Shown here: positions 11,096-22,215 of the stretch, piece after piece | Numbering within the stretch: position 1 is the stretch's first letter | How the letters are laid out: each line of letters begins with the position of its first letter | DNA from: Notolepis coatsorum | Lineage: Eukaryota > Chordata > Actinopteri > Aulopiformes > Paralepididae | NCBI GenBank assembly: GCA_963971535.1 | Contig: OZ020591.1 | Span: forward strand, 15,764,623 to 15,828,622 | Length of the DNA stretch: 64,000 nt | Reading direction: 5' to 3' | Program-made: the position numbers and the translations under genes | Notes under the pieces: generated by a model | The model's input: only the letters and a program-made list of their open reading frames with translations | The model's database searches: none | What the model was told of the DNA's origin: nothing

Positions 11096-11860
11096 GAGCA
11101 TTTAGGTAAGAAACGTCAACACAAGGAGGCCAATAACTTATCCAAGTCCCAGGTGATGCTCTGTTTGAGCTTCCAACAGGACACTCTCACACTCGCAGTC
11201 TGTACACTCGCATGTACAGACTCTAGTTCAAAACGGCTAACGTTACCATTAACACCTGTGAGAGGAGCAACACGACCGTAGCATTAAAATAAGTACCGGT
11301 CAGTCGTCGTAGTAATCAGGATAAATAGGCAACTAAGGAATTAGGACCACCCAGACCAAATTTAAACATAAAGCAAGTATCTACAAGGTACAACGTATAA
11401 CCGGGGATTTTCGACGACCTGGTAGTGGCTAGCAGGATGCTACAATGCCATCCAGAACTTCACAAGCACTATGCAGGCCATAAAGTAAGATATAGAACCT
11501 TGTCATAACCAAATGTAATGTAATGTAATGTAAGCCTATATAATGCAGTGAACACATTTTGTTTGTATCTTTGGAAATGATAATAACCCTTTTGTGTAAC
11601 AATGTTAAGTCAGCAATTTGTTTTTTTCCAGGCCATTCCCATATAAAGTAATATTATCTATAAAACTGAATAAGACAGAGAGTTTGTATTTCTTCTGGTT
11701 TTTAAGACAGGAATTGTAGGTATAATGGCATGTCTCACTCGTACACTAACACTATTGGCCTGTGTGCCTTCAGGGGCCGCATTTAATCTCCAGAGCAGCA
11801 GCATTGAGCCACAGGGTAATGTAATTTAGGTCGTTAATTACATTCACTAGAAATCTAGCA
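11096..11860. other. Unassigned non-coding stretch
   Basis: No convincing coding region, terminal repeats or RNA gene. A short aatgtaatgt run lies near 11511-11531. Confidence 0.55.
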
Positions 11861-11865
11861 TTTTC

Positions 11866-12100
11866 ATGATTCCATCTCAACAATTGCTCCCTATCCTCTC
11901 ATTAAAACACCTTAGTGAGGATCTGCCTGCTCTAGTCCCTAAATCAAACACACCCACACTTTACTCTGTCAGTCCAATTGTACCTCAGTGTGACAATAAA
12001 AGATTACAGAAAAGAGCAATAAGGACAATAAACAAGGTAGGATATAAGATAAGATATTCCTTTATTGATCCCCTTGGGGAAATGCAGGCATCATAGCAGC
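11866..12100 (+). mobile_element. LINE RT C-terminal remnant joined to a second LINE tail
   Basis: A short frame ends LQKRAIRTINKVGY, a sequence typical of the region after the RT domain in jockey/L2-type LINEs. It then runs into ttcctttattgatccccttg, a common fish retroelement 3' end in reverse orientation, at ~12050. The junction suggests one element inserted into or truncated against another. Confidence 0.55.
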
Positions 12101-12723
12101 ATGGGAGAGGGGGGGGAGGTACAGGTAGTAAAAACAAGCAGTGTATATATATATATATATAGATAGATGTGTGTGTAAGTAATATAAATAGGCTACCTTA
12201 TCTGTGTGTGTAAAGCCATTGCTATACTTATCTGTTTAAAGTTATTTTCACATGAAAGTCTATGCAGTATCATAACTACATATTTGATGTTTATAGCAAA
12301 CCAACCCGTTTGGAAATCGGTAAAGAATTGAGCAATCTATGGTTATTTAAATAGTACATGCACCATAGACATGAATGTTATCAGTAGCTGAGCTGCCTCG
12401 AGCAAGATGGCCGCTGCATGCCCTTACGACGACGTCGCTCTACATTGGCCGGCAGCGTGAATATTTTAGGCAACCAACTTGTGTTTAGCGTTTCTCTGAT
12501 TGGCCATGTGACCGCGGCAGCGCGAGAGAGCTGCAGCGCGGAAATAGGCTGTCTATTGCCTCGCGCTGCAGCGCGGAAATAGGCTGTCTATTGCCATTCT
12601 CTAAGACAAACTCTAACCTTAACCAGCTCCTTAACAGCGCCTAAACTTAACCCTTCTAACCTTAACCAACTCCGAAACAATGCCTAACCTTAACCTTAAC
12701 TCCGAAACAATGCCTAACCTTAA

Positions 12724-13248
12724 CTTTTAGCTTTGGGAATAGACGCTCCGTTAGCATAGCTTAGCTTCATCACTGGAAGTGGGGGAGGACAGTAGCCTTA
12801 CAGTGCCTTACAGTGTATTGCAAGGTCTGACATTGACCAAACTTGATATGCATGACCTTGGTGGGCTCTAGGTCAACTCCTGAAAAGGGGGTCAATGTCA
12901 GACTTTGCAATCAAAGTTAGGGGGCTAATAACCCTTGCCATAATTTCAGTGCGCCGCCTAACTTTTGATTGCAAGGTCTGACATTGACCCCCTTTTCAGG
13001 AGTTGACCTAGAGCCCACCAAGGTCATGCATATCAAGTTTGGTCAATGTCAGACCTTGCAATACACTGTAAGGCACTGTAAGGCTACTGTCCTCCCCCAC
13101 TTCCAGTGATGAAGCTAAGCTATGCTAACGGAGCGTCTATTCCCAAAGCTAAAATGCACGCACAGAGACAAAAAAGGTATGCATCTTCTTGTCTAACTCC
13201 AGGGAAGATGTTAAATAAGCTAATTTCCAAAAAAAGTGGAGTCGTCCT
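12724..13248 (-). mobile_element. TTAA-flanked hairpin element (piggyBac-like MITE?)
   Basis: The element is flanked by TTAA at 12720-12723 and 13249-13252, and a second member at 25287 also begins directly after TTAA; piggyBac elements use that target. Bases 12725-12921 and 12957-13154 are almost perfect inverted copies (a few mismatches), separated by a 35-nt spacer. The outer ~95 bp (13155-13248) match the left part of the 25287 copy. The inverted duplication is specific to this copy. Confidence 0.7.
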
Positions 13249-13384
13249 TTAAACCTTCTAACCTTAACCAACTCCGAAACAATGCCTAACCTTAACCTTA
13301 ACCAACTCCGAAACAATGCTTAAAGTTAACATGCCTAAACTTAACCGGCGAAAGAATGCACGTTAAAAAAAAAAAAAAAAAATT

Positions 13385-13462
13385 GAAGGGAATCAAACTT
13401 GTCACCAACGGACCGCAGAATCCACAGCAAGGCAGCGCTACCAATTGAGCTAGTTCTCGATG
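13385..13462 (-). tRNA. tRNA-like sequence, probably a pseudogene or SINE head
   Basis: The minus strand shows an A-box-like tagctcaattggtag and a B-box-like agtttgattcc at about tRNA spacing. The acceptor stem does not pair well and the anticodon cannot be read safely. A T run lies on the minus strand beyond the 13368-13382 poly-A tract. Confidence 0.4.
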
Positions 13463-13796
13463 TTAAAAAAGGGGGGATTACTGCTACATAATGCTGCCGC
13501 AACAGAGAGCGCCGCTCTGTTGCTGCCGCGTCACCGCGGGGGCGTGGCTAGACGCAAGTTGGGCGTGGCTAGACACAAGTTGGTTGCCTTTAATATTTAG
13601 GCTGGCCGGCAGCGCGGGTAAGCTATCTAGTGTTCTATATAGATATCTATGGTCCAGACTCCGTTGACAATCTGCGCATGTGTATGGGGAGTAGGTGCTG
13701 GAAAAGGGACTTGATCTCGGCCGATTTAGTTCTGATCGATTAGGGGTCGCGCCATGTTCTCATCCACATTCATTCATATGCTCCCTCCGCTATCTC

Positions 13797-13960
13797 CTCC
13801 GCGTCTCTACATTTCGTAGCTCCAGTTCTGCAGACCCCTCTCTGATTGGTTGAACTCCATTTCTGCAGACCCCTCTCTGATTGGTTGAGCGAAGCCCCTC
13901 TCTGATTGGTTGAGCGAAGCCCCTCTCTGATTGGTTGAGCGAAGCCCCTCTCTAAGGTAC
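13797..13960 (-). promoter_or_regulatory. Cluster of CCAAT-box repeats
   Basis: On the minus strand about four copies of ccaatcagagagggg occur at ~20-35-bp spacing between repeated gcttcgctcaa or tctgcagaa units. The core matches a consensus NF-Y CCAAT box. Similar clusters occur at 21898-21985 and 61890-61990. Binding is inferred from sequence only. Confidence 0.5.
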
Positions 13961-14064
13961 GCGAGGGAGGTGCGCAAATGCCGCAAATATAATGATGAGC
14001 GTTTTTCCTGTACTCCGCCATGTGAATCTAATCTGGATGCGTACCCTGAACTTGTGGTAGGCCT

Positions 14065-14195
14065 AAGACTTTCGTCTTGTTTACATCAGGGTCCCCCATT
14101 TTCAATTCATCATAATGACATACAGGTAGACAGATAGACAGTACTGCTACATCTAGACATTTATGACATACCAGATTTACAAATACAGTACTGTT
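14065..14195 (-). mobile_element. LINE family A, 3'-UTR fragment
   Basis: Carries the tttcgtcttgtttacatcag block through acagtactgtttgt. The extreme 3' tail is missing. Confidence 0.75.
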
Positions 14196-14216
14196 TGTCG
14201 TTCTATTGACAGGACC

Positions 14217-14415
14217 TAAATAACTTATGTACATATACCGATATGCCCTACTCTGTTTACTTGTTTTATTGCACAATGTCGTTCTATTGGATTCTATTAT
14301 ATGTTATTACTATTGTATTATGCACATCGTTGTGGGCAAGACCACCCGCATTTCATTGTAAACTTGTATGCAAATAAACAACTTGTGACAAATAAAACTC
14401 TTGACTTGACTTGAC
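14217..14415 (+). repeat. Single copy of the 3'-end unit with (cttga)n tail
   Basis: Diverged relative of the 240-bp units at 3010-4112: attgcacaatgtcg, accacccgcatttcattgta, aataaa and then ttgacttgacttgac. The tail suggests a retroelement 3' end. Confidence 0.65.
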
Positions 14416-14833
14416 CACCAGCCTCTCTCTCTTAAGGCATTAACTGGGTTAATTAATCTAAATGTTATATTGTAACTGTCTAGTTAGGCATTAACTGTGT
14501 TAATCTAAATGTTATATTGTAACTGTCTAGTTATTGATTGATTGAATTGATTGAAAACTTTATTAACAGATTGCAGAATGGGTACAGTACAGTACAGCTC
14601 AATACATACAATTGTTAAGGGGATGCAGACCCCAGATAAAGACTTTCGTCTTGTTTACATCAGGGTCCCCCATTTTCAATTCATCGTAACATATATGACA
14701 TACAGATAGACAGTACAGTTAGGCATTAACTGTGTTAATCTAAATGTTACATTGTAACTGTCTAAAGCATTAACTGGGTTAATCTAAATGTTACATTGTA
14801 ACTGTCTAGTTAAGGCATTAACGTTAGGTTATG
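14415..14833. repeat. Tandem repeat block interrupted by a LINE-A tail
   Basis: Units of 48-65 bp read ggcattaactgggttaat followed by ctaaatgttatattgtaact and gtctagtt. A LINE-A 3' end (14531-14716, minus, with attg tail) is inserted between units. The same junction, inverted, occurs near 63750. Confidence 0.8.
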
Positions 14834-15637
14834 ACTATAACCAAGTTCTGTTAGTATAGCGAAGCTCGGCATCGCTCTCTGCACTATCTCGCATATGTGC
14901 ACGCGCACTGAATAAAGACCACAATGTACCTTTAATCCCAATATTCGTCTGACCACACCCCTATCAGCTTACCCATATAAGCAGGGGTGGGGCCACCCAC
15001 TCGCCTCCTTCCCAAGCTTTCGCCACAAGGCGAGGTCAAAGGCTGCAGCGGCGTCGGATGCCGAGCTTCGCTATACTAACAGAACTTGGTTATAGTCATA
15101 ACCTAACGTTCTGTATCGTATCGCTCTCGCTCGGCATCGCTCTCTGCACAAGGGAGGCCGAGCGAGAGCCAACGGCCGACAAATACACCCCGCTGACAGC
15201 CCCCCACAAACCATCAGAACAGGGAGGGCCGAGCCCCCCCGACCCACCCTAATGGCGGGCACCCCCCCTATTAGGGGCTTCACGGGAGGGCGACGGACCC
15301 GACCGTGCGAAGAGGCACTCAAGCAACTCAACGCACAGGGTGAGCAGACCGTGGCTTGACCCCACGACTACACACACGCACAACCCGCATGCCACCCGGG
15401 AACGAACGGAGGAACAACCTCGTTACTGCCCCCAGAATCACGCGGTCAAGGGCAAACCCAACCCCGTGGCAAGGCCGTAGCAGCGGAGCACGAAGGAAGA
15501 CCCAGACCCACCAAAAGGACTGGACTCCCCAGAATGGGGGCCCGGAGAAGTCCATGATGCCAGCATCAAGACCCCACCAGGTGGGCACGTAGTGCCCCGC
15601 CCCCCACATCGCCAGCGTATTCGGACAAAGGCCCCTC

Positions 15638-15755
15638 AGTTACTGCACCTGGTATTCCCAGGCGGAATCCCATCCAAGTACCAACCAGGCCAGAACCTGC
15701 TTAGCTTCCGAGATCGGACGAGATCGGGCGTGTTCAGGTTGGTATGGCCGTAAGC
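15638..15755 (-). rRNA. 5S rRNA-derived sequence 1 (pseudogene)
   Basis: The minus strand follows 5S rRNA along its length: gcttacggccataccaacct, then cccgatctcgtccgatctcg, gaagctaagcagg (internal promoter A box), then cgcctgggaataccaggtg. About 118 nt. Differences are concentrated in the 3' half. No T-run terminator follows the 3' end. It probably is not a working gene. Confidence 0.85.
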
Positions 15756-16419
15756 CGAGCGGGCCCTGTCCCCCCAATAGTACACCGCCTGGCACACTGA
15801 CCCTGCAGAACAGGCAGTCAGCATGGCCGTAAGCACACAAAAAAGGTTAACCAACGGAAGCAGGCAGCGCACCGGGGAAAAACCAGGCAACAGGCTGTTA
15901 ACCCTAGCCTGGAGACTGCGGACGAGACAGGCGCCAGAGGGGACAGCTGAACACAGCCGCCCCGGCGGAAGGAGCGTAAGCTGGCGGTGTTGCATGACCA
16001 AGCCTCCATTTAAAAAACCCCACCCAGAGGGGTCCCTCGACAGAGAAGGCTGACACGATTGGCAGACGTCATGAACGTGCAGGGGCACCCTCAACCGGTG
16101 AACCCGGGAGTTGACACTGCTCCAACACACCAGGGAATCAACCACCTCGGTGTTACCCAATGCGGTGGTTGTTCCTATAACCCCTCAAGAAAAAACTCTA
16201 AAACACACCTGCGGGTATACACCGGCTATACCGCAGTACAAGTGTTTCAGTTTTCAAAAAAGGTTAACCCAGGCCTACGGGTCGACGAAACATTACTTCG
16301 GACCGGGCCTGGCGGTACGGGAAGCACAGGGTCACCAGAGGAGGTCAAAAAACCACCCCCACAGGCCCCTCATCGCCATGTGTGAGAGAGGAGCGAAAAA
16401 GAATGGAGAACCAGCCCCT

Positions 16420-16538
16420 AAGCACACCGTACTTGGTATTCCCAGGCGGTCTCCCAACCAAGTACTAACCAGGATCAACCTGTGTAGCGGCCGAGATCCG
16501 ACGAGATCGAGCGTGTACAGAATGGCATGGCTGTAAGC
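16420..16538 (-). rRNA. 5S rRNA-derived sequence 2 (more diverged)
   Basis: A second 5S-like sequence in the same orientation, ~780 bp from the first. It keeps ggttagtacttggttgggag and accgcctgggaatacc, but the A-box region reads ggccgctacacagg and is degraded. About 119 nt. A third short echo, gcttacggccatgc, lies at ~15820-15833. Confidence 0.8.
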
Positions 16539-16539
16539 C

Positions 16540-19500
16540 ATTACGACAGTGCTGAGTAAAAACGTACCCAACCAGGGTCTCCATAGCGCTTAACCCTGTG
16601 ACACCCAGACCGACCTGGCATTTTTCCCCCTGAAAAAAGCCCAAGTCCCTCAGGGTACCAGAACAGCAGATCTGCATCCCCGGCGGACAACGGGTTCAAC
16701 TGATCTGGACCAGCGTGACCAGAACCAGTCCCGTGCCCTAACCACGCCGACATGCCTACTCCAGGAGAAGGGCAGATATGCGTGTTGATCTTAACATGAA
16801 AAGAAGGCGCCACCCAGACGTTCGGGCGAACCGCGCCTGGTGGCCCACCCCAAGGGCGTGAGACCCCTCTACATATGTTAAGATCCATTCCGTCATCATC
16901 CCCCAGACATGAACGAGAATCCGTCGAAAAACCAACCCAGGTCATGGGATTTGGTCGTCGGAAGAGGAAAAAACCCCCATCTCAGTTGCTTTATAAAAAC
17001 GCTGTTTCAACCACAAGCAACCAAGGCGTGCCAGTCAATCGCCTGTTTACAGCGAGCTAGCACTATACGTGCGTCGGGACACACCCCCATCAATGAACAG
17101 GCTATTTAGACCTGTCATTGAATCCCCAAGGCGCCCAGGGGAACGACAAGAGGGGTGTGACACTCCCTAACTCCAACACTTCTGGAATAGAAAAGAAGGA
17201 AGCATCAACAGTATGTATCCCAGTCTACACAGCCGGGGTAAAAAATGTTCACATTTTTACATCCCACCACCCTCCCATAGGAAGGAGACGGGGATCCCCA
17301 GAGAGACTTCCCACGCGAGCTGTACAGATTGAAAAGAATATATTGCACCTTGAGCCATGTAAAAAATTGGTTTTAGGGCTCTCCGGGGAAGAGGCACTGA
17401 ACCCATACACACTCAATAATCGAATTGAATCGAATACATATACAATAGAATAGGACCCTTCTAGAGGGTCCACTCACTTTGACAATCTGAGGAGGAAGGC
17501 TCTGTACTCTGATGGAGGCTCCCTCACATGGAAGAAGGAGTCCGAACTCACAGAAGGCCCGAATAGGCGCTTGGTGAGGAGGAGCCCTGACCACCCCCCC
17601 GAAACAGATCCATCACAAGGACCTGAACAGCACACGGAAGTCCTACCAACAGAGACGCGCACGGTGACGTACTCTATGACGGGGGAATTCCTGCGGTGCA
17701 CACGCCCAATATACCAGGCCGTGGGACCAGGAAACTCCCTCCCCCCCCCCCCTACACATGCGCAGATAGTGGCGGTTCGGCACGTTACGGGAACCTTGAA
17801 GGACAGGGGGTGTACCCCTGACCGACAGAAACAAGGGGGAGAGGAAAGGTTACCATCTCACTCCTTTACGACCCCACACCCATGATACGATGTAATGACA
17901 AAAAGAGAATATGACACAGTCATAGTCAGCTCTATGAAGCGTTTGACAGCTCCACACAGCGCATGAGCTAACCTGCTATCTGATTTTTACTAAGGAAAAA
18001 CACAGAATAGAGAGGGCTCTAAGAGCCCCGGTCCAACATACACATGTGCTTCTGTGGCCAGTCCAACCCAGTTGTAGGTCACATGACACACACAACCCAT
18101 CATCACCTACAAAAAATGGCAAAAAACACTCAACAGAGGAACGCCGTTTTTCACAATGAGAGAATACATCATTCTCGATTAGTATCGGCCACAGGCCTTG
18201 CTAAGCACACATGACAGCGACCAAACCATTTTTTCTTTTAGGAAAATAAAGTTTCTCCAGCAGATTTAGCACAACCTCAGCAATCAAGCTAAGAGTTACA
18301 TCGCATCCCTACCACACAAAAGACACAATTAGTGCACAAACATGTCTGATAGGAGGATGAAAAAGTCCCCAGGGAACCGGGGGGAAACACAATCCTCTTA
18401 TTTTACCCTCAATACGGCCAGTTAAAACAGAAAAACCTGTTAATATGTGAACACACTGTTCATTGTCATCACAGGCTGAGAAAAGAACATTCTTTTACTC
18501 ACTTGTCACCAAGCATAGCTTCATAGGTTAGTTACCTTAGTTGTGAGTACACGGTACATATAAACACCATGATGTTTCTCACACAACAACCAGATCATTA
18601 CATCCCGATTTGCACGGAGAAGCTAACTGCCAGTGACAAAAACAGCTCACACATAACCCGCGCCGTATCCCAAATGCATTGCAGCAACACACGTTTTGGG
18701 AAAAACATTGTTATTCACAATACATTTAGAAAAGTAAAACCAGAAAACGTGTTATAAGGTCTGGTCAAACCTGTTCCTACCCGGAACGTAGATCAGCGAA
18801 GTGCAGTCACAGACACCGTAGGAACACAGCCGCTCCTGTGTTGTTCGAACTGGGCAGCGTCGCCGCTCCAACCCGCACTACAGTCCTTTGTTGATGCAAC
18901 CTTGCCGTCCTGGCTCAGGGCAGGGTTGACGAAACATCCCCTGTCAAGGATGACGTCGTAGTCAAGAGTGTAAAACATGTTAAAATCAAAGCACGTTCAA
19001 CAGAATAGCATCAAGCTAACGGCCGCTCCAACCGTTCGGGTGCTACTGCTTCTGCTCGCGAGACGCCGAGCTAACGACGCACGCGATCAGAAGCGAGCCC
19101 ACGGCGGCGCGCGAGAAGCTAAGCTACCCCGCGCCAGGCCATGGCCTATAGCAGCAAGCTAACTTTACCTAGCGATCACGACATGCTAGCACCGCAGCTA
19201 ACAGCTGACTGGCTAACAGTAGGCCCAACCTGAGCAGGCCATGCAGCGATCCCAGCAGGCTAACGCAGCAGTTAACAGCTGACTGGCTAACCGTAAGCTA
19301 AGCAGCTACAGTATCAATTGAACCTGTAAACAATGACATAACACTCACCCAGACAGGCCGCCGTTCTGAACCTCTCCTCACTTTTTAAGAGAAAAGAGAA
19401 AACAAGATGTCAACACCGCTTCACAACGGTGATTTTACCAACACCCGACGGAATCAGCACAATACCAACTGGCCTGTAGCTGACTTTGAACATGGATCTG

Positions 19501-20100
19501 CCGCTATCGCACATCCTATGCACATATCCCCTTGTGAAGGAATACTCTCATTTGGATATGAAAGATGGGGCCTTAACACGGTGACAGAGAGAATCCACTC
19601 GTCCAAAACACACAGGGATCACCAGTGTTAATGGTCGCGGCCCACTAGTTAAAACTATAATGGTCTTCAGACCAAGGCCTTCTGTCGCCTAGGTGGCTGA
19701 ACAAAGGACCCTAGCCTGGGGCCGGTTTCCATAAACATTGTCAAGTAGCCCCCATAGCACTAACAGACAAGTGGAGCCTGCCAGCAAAACACTACTCACC
19801 CAACCTGGAACGCACCGCTTCTCACAACAGCGGCATGTCCGACAGTTCAGCTGTGGCCTGACAGGTTTCACCCCAACAAACACAGCAAGGAACTGCAGTT
19901 GAGAAGCATGCAGCGGCGTGCTCCCAATACGAAAACCGGTGGAGGATTTTTAGAATGATCAACATCTTCCAGACACTCCAGTACGAAGACAATATCGCCG
20001 TATTTTCTCGAAAATAGTGAGAGAGAAAATAAAGATATGATGTCAACGTATCCTTGTTTCCCAAAGCTGTTCCTAATCCAATTTCTTCCATCATGGTGTC
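16540..20100. other. Interior of the 5S-bearing element, no gene seen
   Basis: Short open frames here have no recognisable domains and biased composition. No snRNA, tRNA or transposase signature was found by reading. Confidence 0.5.
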
Positions 20101-20445
20101 AAGTGTGGGGATCTACCGAGGCACTTCTTCCTTGTGGTGAAAGCGAGAAGGAGGCGAGTGGGTGGCCCCACCCCTGCTTATATGGGTAAGCTGATAGGGG
20201 TGTGGTCAGACGAATATTGGGATTAAAGGTACATTGTGGTCTTTATTCAGTGCGCGTGCACATATGCGAGATAGTGCAGAGAGCGATGCCGAGCGAGAGC
20301 GATACGATACAGAACTGGGTTAAGTGGGGAGTGCGTCATGGTACAGTTACAGTAAGTGGGGAGTGTAAACTCACGTGAAATAACGTTATGTGAATAAACC
20401 TATAACGTTACAATGTACAGTACAAATAACGTTATGTGAATAAAC

Positions 20446-20762
20446 CAGGGTTAGAAATTTTTTTTTAAATTCAAGGGCTTTTTTTGCCCCCCTTAATTGA
20501 TTTTCGGGGGCTTTTTTTGTATTTCGGGGGCACAACATTTTTATAATGAAAATTAACAAAGATTATAAAACATTGTTGACACTTTTTTTTACAGTCTTCG
20601 TCCCTATGTTTGATAACGTAATGTTAATGTCTCCATATATAGGGCTCTACGCTAACCTTTTTCCCAAGAGCACATGTGCTCCTAAATAAAATGTTAATAA
20701 ATTAAATCTAAATACAAATGTAGGAGCACACAGAAATTTAGGAGCACAGTGACAATTGTTCA

Positions 20763-20806
<44 letters not shown>

Positions 20807-21678
20807 TGTTTGACATCATGGCTTGGTTTCATGTTATCTGTAAATAATACATACATACTCTATCTAAATAGATTAAATATTATTGTCCCTGAGGGCAAGT
20901 TGTGTTGTTGTCTTGATATATCTACGAATAACCGGTTGCCTCTGGATCAATGAATGTCTAATATTGAATAATATTATTAGCCATTTTATTTTTAACATCC
21001 CTAATTCCAACAGTCAAGAGGCTTGTTTCAAATTGATACATGAAAAACCCCACACACGCAACGTTTGTGAGTATAGGCTCTGGCCAGATCGATCAATGAA
21101 ATACGTTGCGCGCTCAGCGCTGTGGAATGAAGGAAATGCGCATCGGGATCGGATTTGGATGTTATTCTTTGGAGTTGTGTTACAAATGGAACAGTCTTTC
21201 CCCGCCGAACACAAGTTACTTAACGTTACACAGGTCGCGCTATGCAGATGCTTAGCTTGCTAACGTTAAGATAGCAGTGTAATGCTTGATGAAAGCAGAG
21301 CGCTCTGTCTGTGTTCGCATCCTCTAAAGTGCCTGTAACACGCAGCGGGCCCCGCCTCCCTCCGTCCTTGGAACAAACATTCCACCCAAAAACTGAATTT
21401 CAGTCCAGTTTCAATCTGAACTATTAACAGCGGAGCTGTTTTGTAATCTTCACTCGTCTGTCTCGCACACTGCAAGTAAATGATTTTTCCGGTTCGCACA
21501 CACACATTATTAGGGGCAAATACGAGGGAAATGCTCGCACTGTAGAGCATATATATAATTATATATATAATTAGTAAACTGTCTGGGGCTTTTCTTGCCC
21601 CCCTTAACTGATTTTCGAGGGCATTTGGTCAATTTTCGAGGGCATTTTGCCCCAAGCCCCCGTTAATTTCGAACCCTG
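20446..21678. mobile_element. Non-autonomous hAT element, TSD gaataaac
   Basis: Ends cagggttagaaat and the complement of cagggttcgaaattaac are inverted. Flanks share gaataaac at 20438-20445 and 21679-21686. The interior carries a (CA)n run and repeated blocks of cttttcttgcccccctt or ttttcgggggc near both ends. No transposase is seen. Confidence 0.8.
20768..20804. repeat. (CA)n microsatellite
   Basis: Perfect CA repeat inside the hAT element at 20446-21678. Confidence 0.95.
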
Positions 21679-21897
21679 GAATAAACCTATAACGTTACAA
21701 TGTACAGTACAGCTGGCTGTGTTGTGAATAACGTTATGTGAATAAACCTATAACGTTACGATGTACAGTTTCTGACAGCTGGCTGTGTTGTGAAATGTGC
21801 ATAACGTTATGAATAAACCGCGAAGTCACGCGAAATAACGTTATACGCGAATCTGGTAGTACATTATGATAACATTACATCCGCCTTTTACCGCGTG

Positions 21898-21985
21898 ACG
21901 AGCTAAACCAATCAGAGAGGGGCTTCGCTCAACCAATCAGAGAGGGCCTGCAGAAATGGAGTTCAACCAATCAGAGAGGGGTCTG
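21898..21985 (+). promoter_or_regulatory. Cluster of three CCAAT-box repeats
   Basis: Three copies of aaccaatcagagagg at 26-38-bp spacing, inverted relative to the cluster at 13797-13960. NF-Y binding is inferred. Confidence 0.5.
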
Positions 21986-22215
21986 CCGAACCGGAGCTAC
22001 GAAATGTAGAGACGCATCTCCTCCCCGATTTCAGAATCCCGGAAGTGTTGCGGTGGTCTCATGATCGGCATTAACGCGATTGGCGCTGAGAGAAACGTCA
22101 GTGGCCAATCAGATCGCGGAACCCGAACGCGGAACTGCAACTCTGTTGGTAAAAGATACACGCAGCCGGCGGACTAGGCCATTAACCCATTGAAGAAGAA
22201 GACTACACGCGGTTT

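Larger units (their letters stand above)
12458..13603. mobile_element. Element with 11-bp flanking repeats (MULE-like?)
   Basis: Ends are inverted repeats around ggcaaccaacttgtg, with AT-rich tips. Flanks carry the same 11 bp, ggccggcagcg, at 12447-12457 and 13604-13614. The related uninterrupted copy near 61463 has these 11 bp once. A 9-11-bp duplication suits MULE-type transposons, but no transposase is present, so the class is inferred. The interior holds a ~30-bp direct repeat (12529-12592), a minisatellite of ccttaaccaactccgaaaca units, the TTAA-flanked hairpin and a tRNA-like sequence. Confidence 0.65.
12285..13652. mobile_element. Partial foldback element, interrupted
   Basis: The outer parts (12285-12457 and 13604-13652) align with the right half of the foldback at 61421-61846: atagcaaaccaacccgttt, then aagatggc, then ggccggcagcg, then aagctatctagtgttctat. 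The intervening ~1.15 kb is a later insertion. Confidence 0.65.
14834..20302. mobile_element. 5.5-kb element with long terminal inverted repeats and 5S sequences
   Basis: About 145-150 bp near the left end (14868-15010) match the right end (20134-20276) in inverted orientation with almost no mismatch, through cggcatcgctctctgcact, aatcccaatattcgtctgac and ataagcaggggtggggcc. The left end is more complex: a 50-bp sequence starting gttaggttatgactataacc recurs inverted at 15057-15108, followed by a second copy of the terminal start. The interior has no long reading frame and no recognisable transposase. It holds two 5S rRNA-derived sequences and direct repeats of acagctgactggctaac (19201-19290). 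Its class is unknown to me. The near-identical ends suggest recent activity or gene conversion. Confidence 0.65.
20310..21860. repeat. Minisatellite split by a hAT insertion
   Basis: Units containing aataacgttatgtgaataaa, cctataacgttacaatgtac and agctggctgtgttgtga repeat on both sides of the element at 20446-21678. The unsplit inverted relative is at 62180-62290. Confidence 0.7.

Noticed and set aside
15638-15755. Functional 5S rRNA gene
   Set aside because: No T-run terminator follows, and several substitutions fall in the conserved C-box region, so it is annotated as derived sequence.
15058-17885. Many overlapping frames of 60-174 codons in the 5S-bearing element
   Set aside because: High-GC sequence gives long chance frames on both strands. 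None shows a domain, and some translate the 5S sequence itself.
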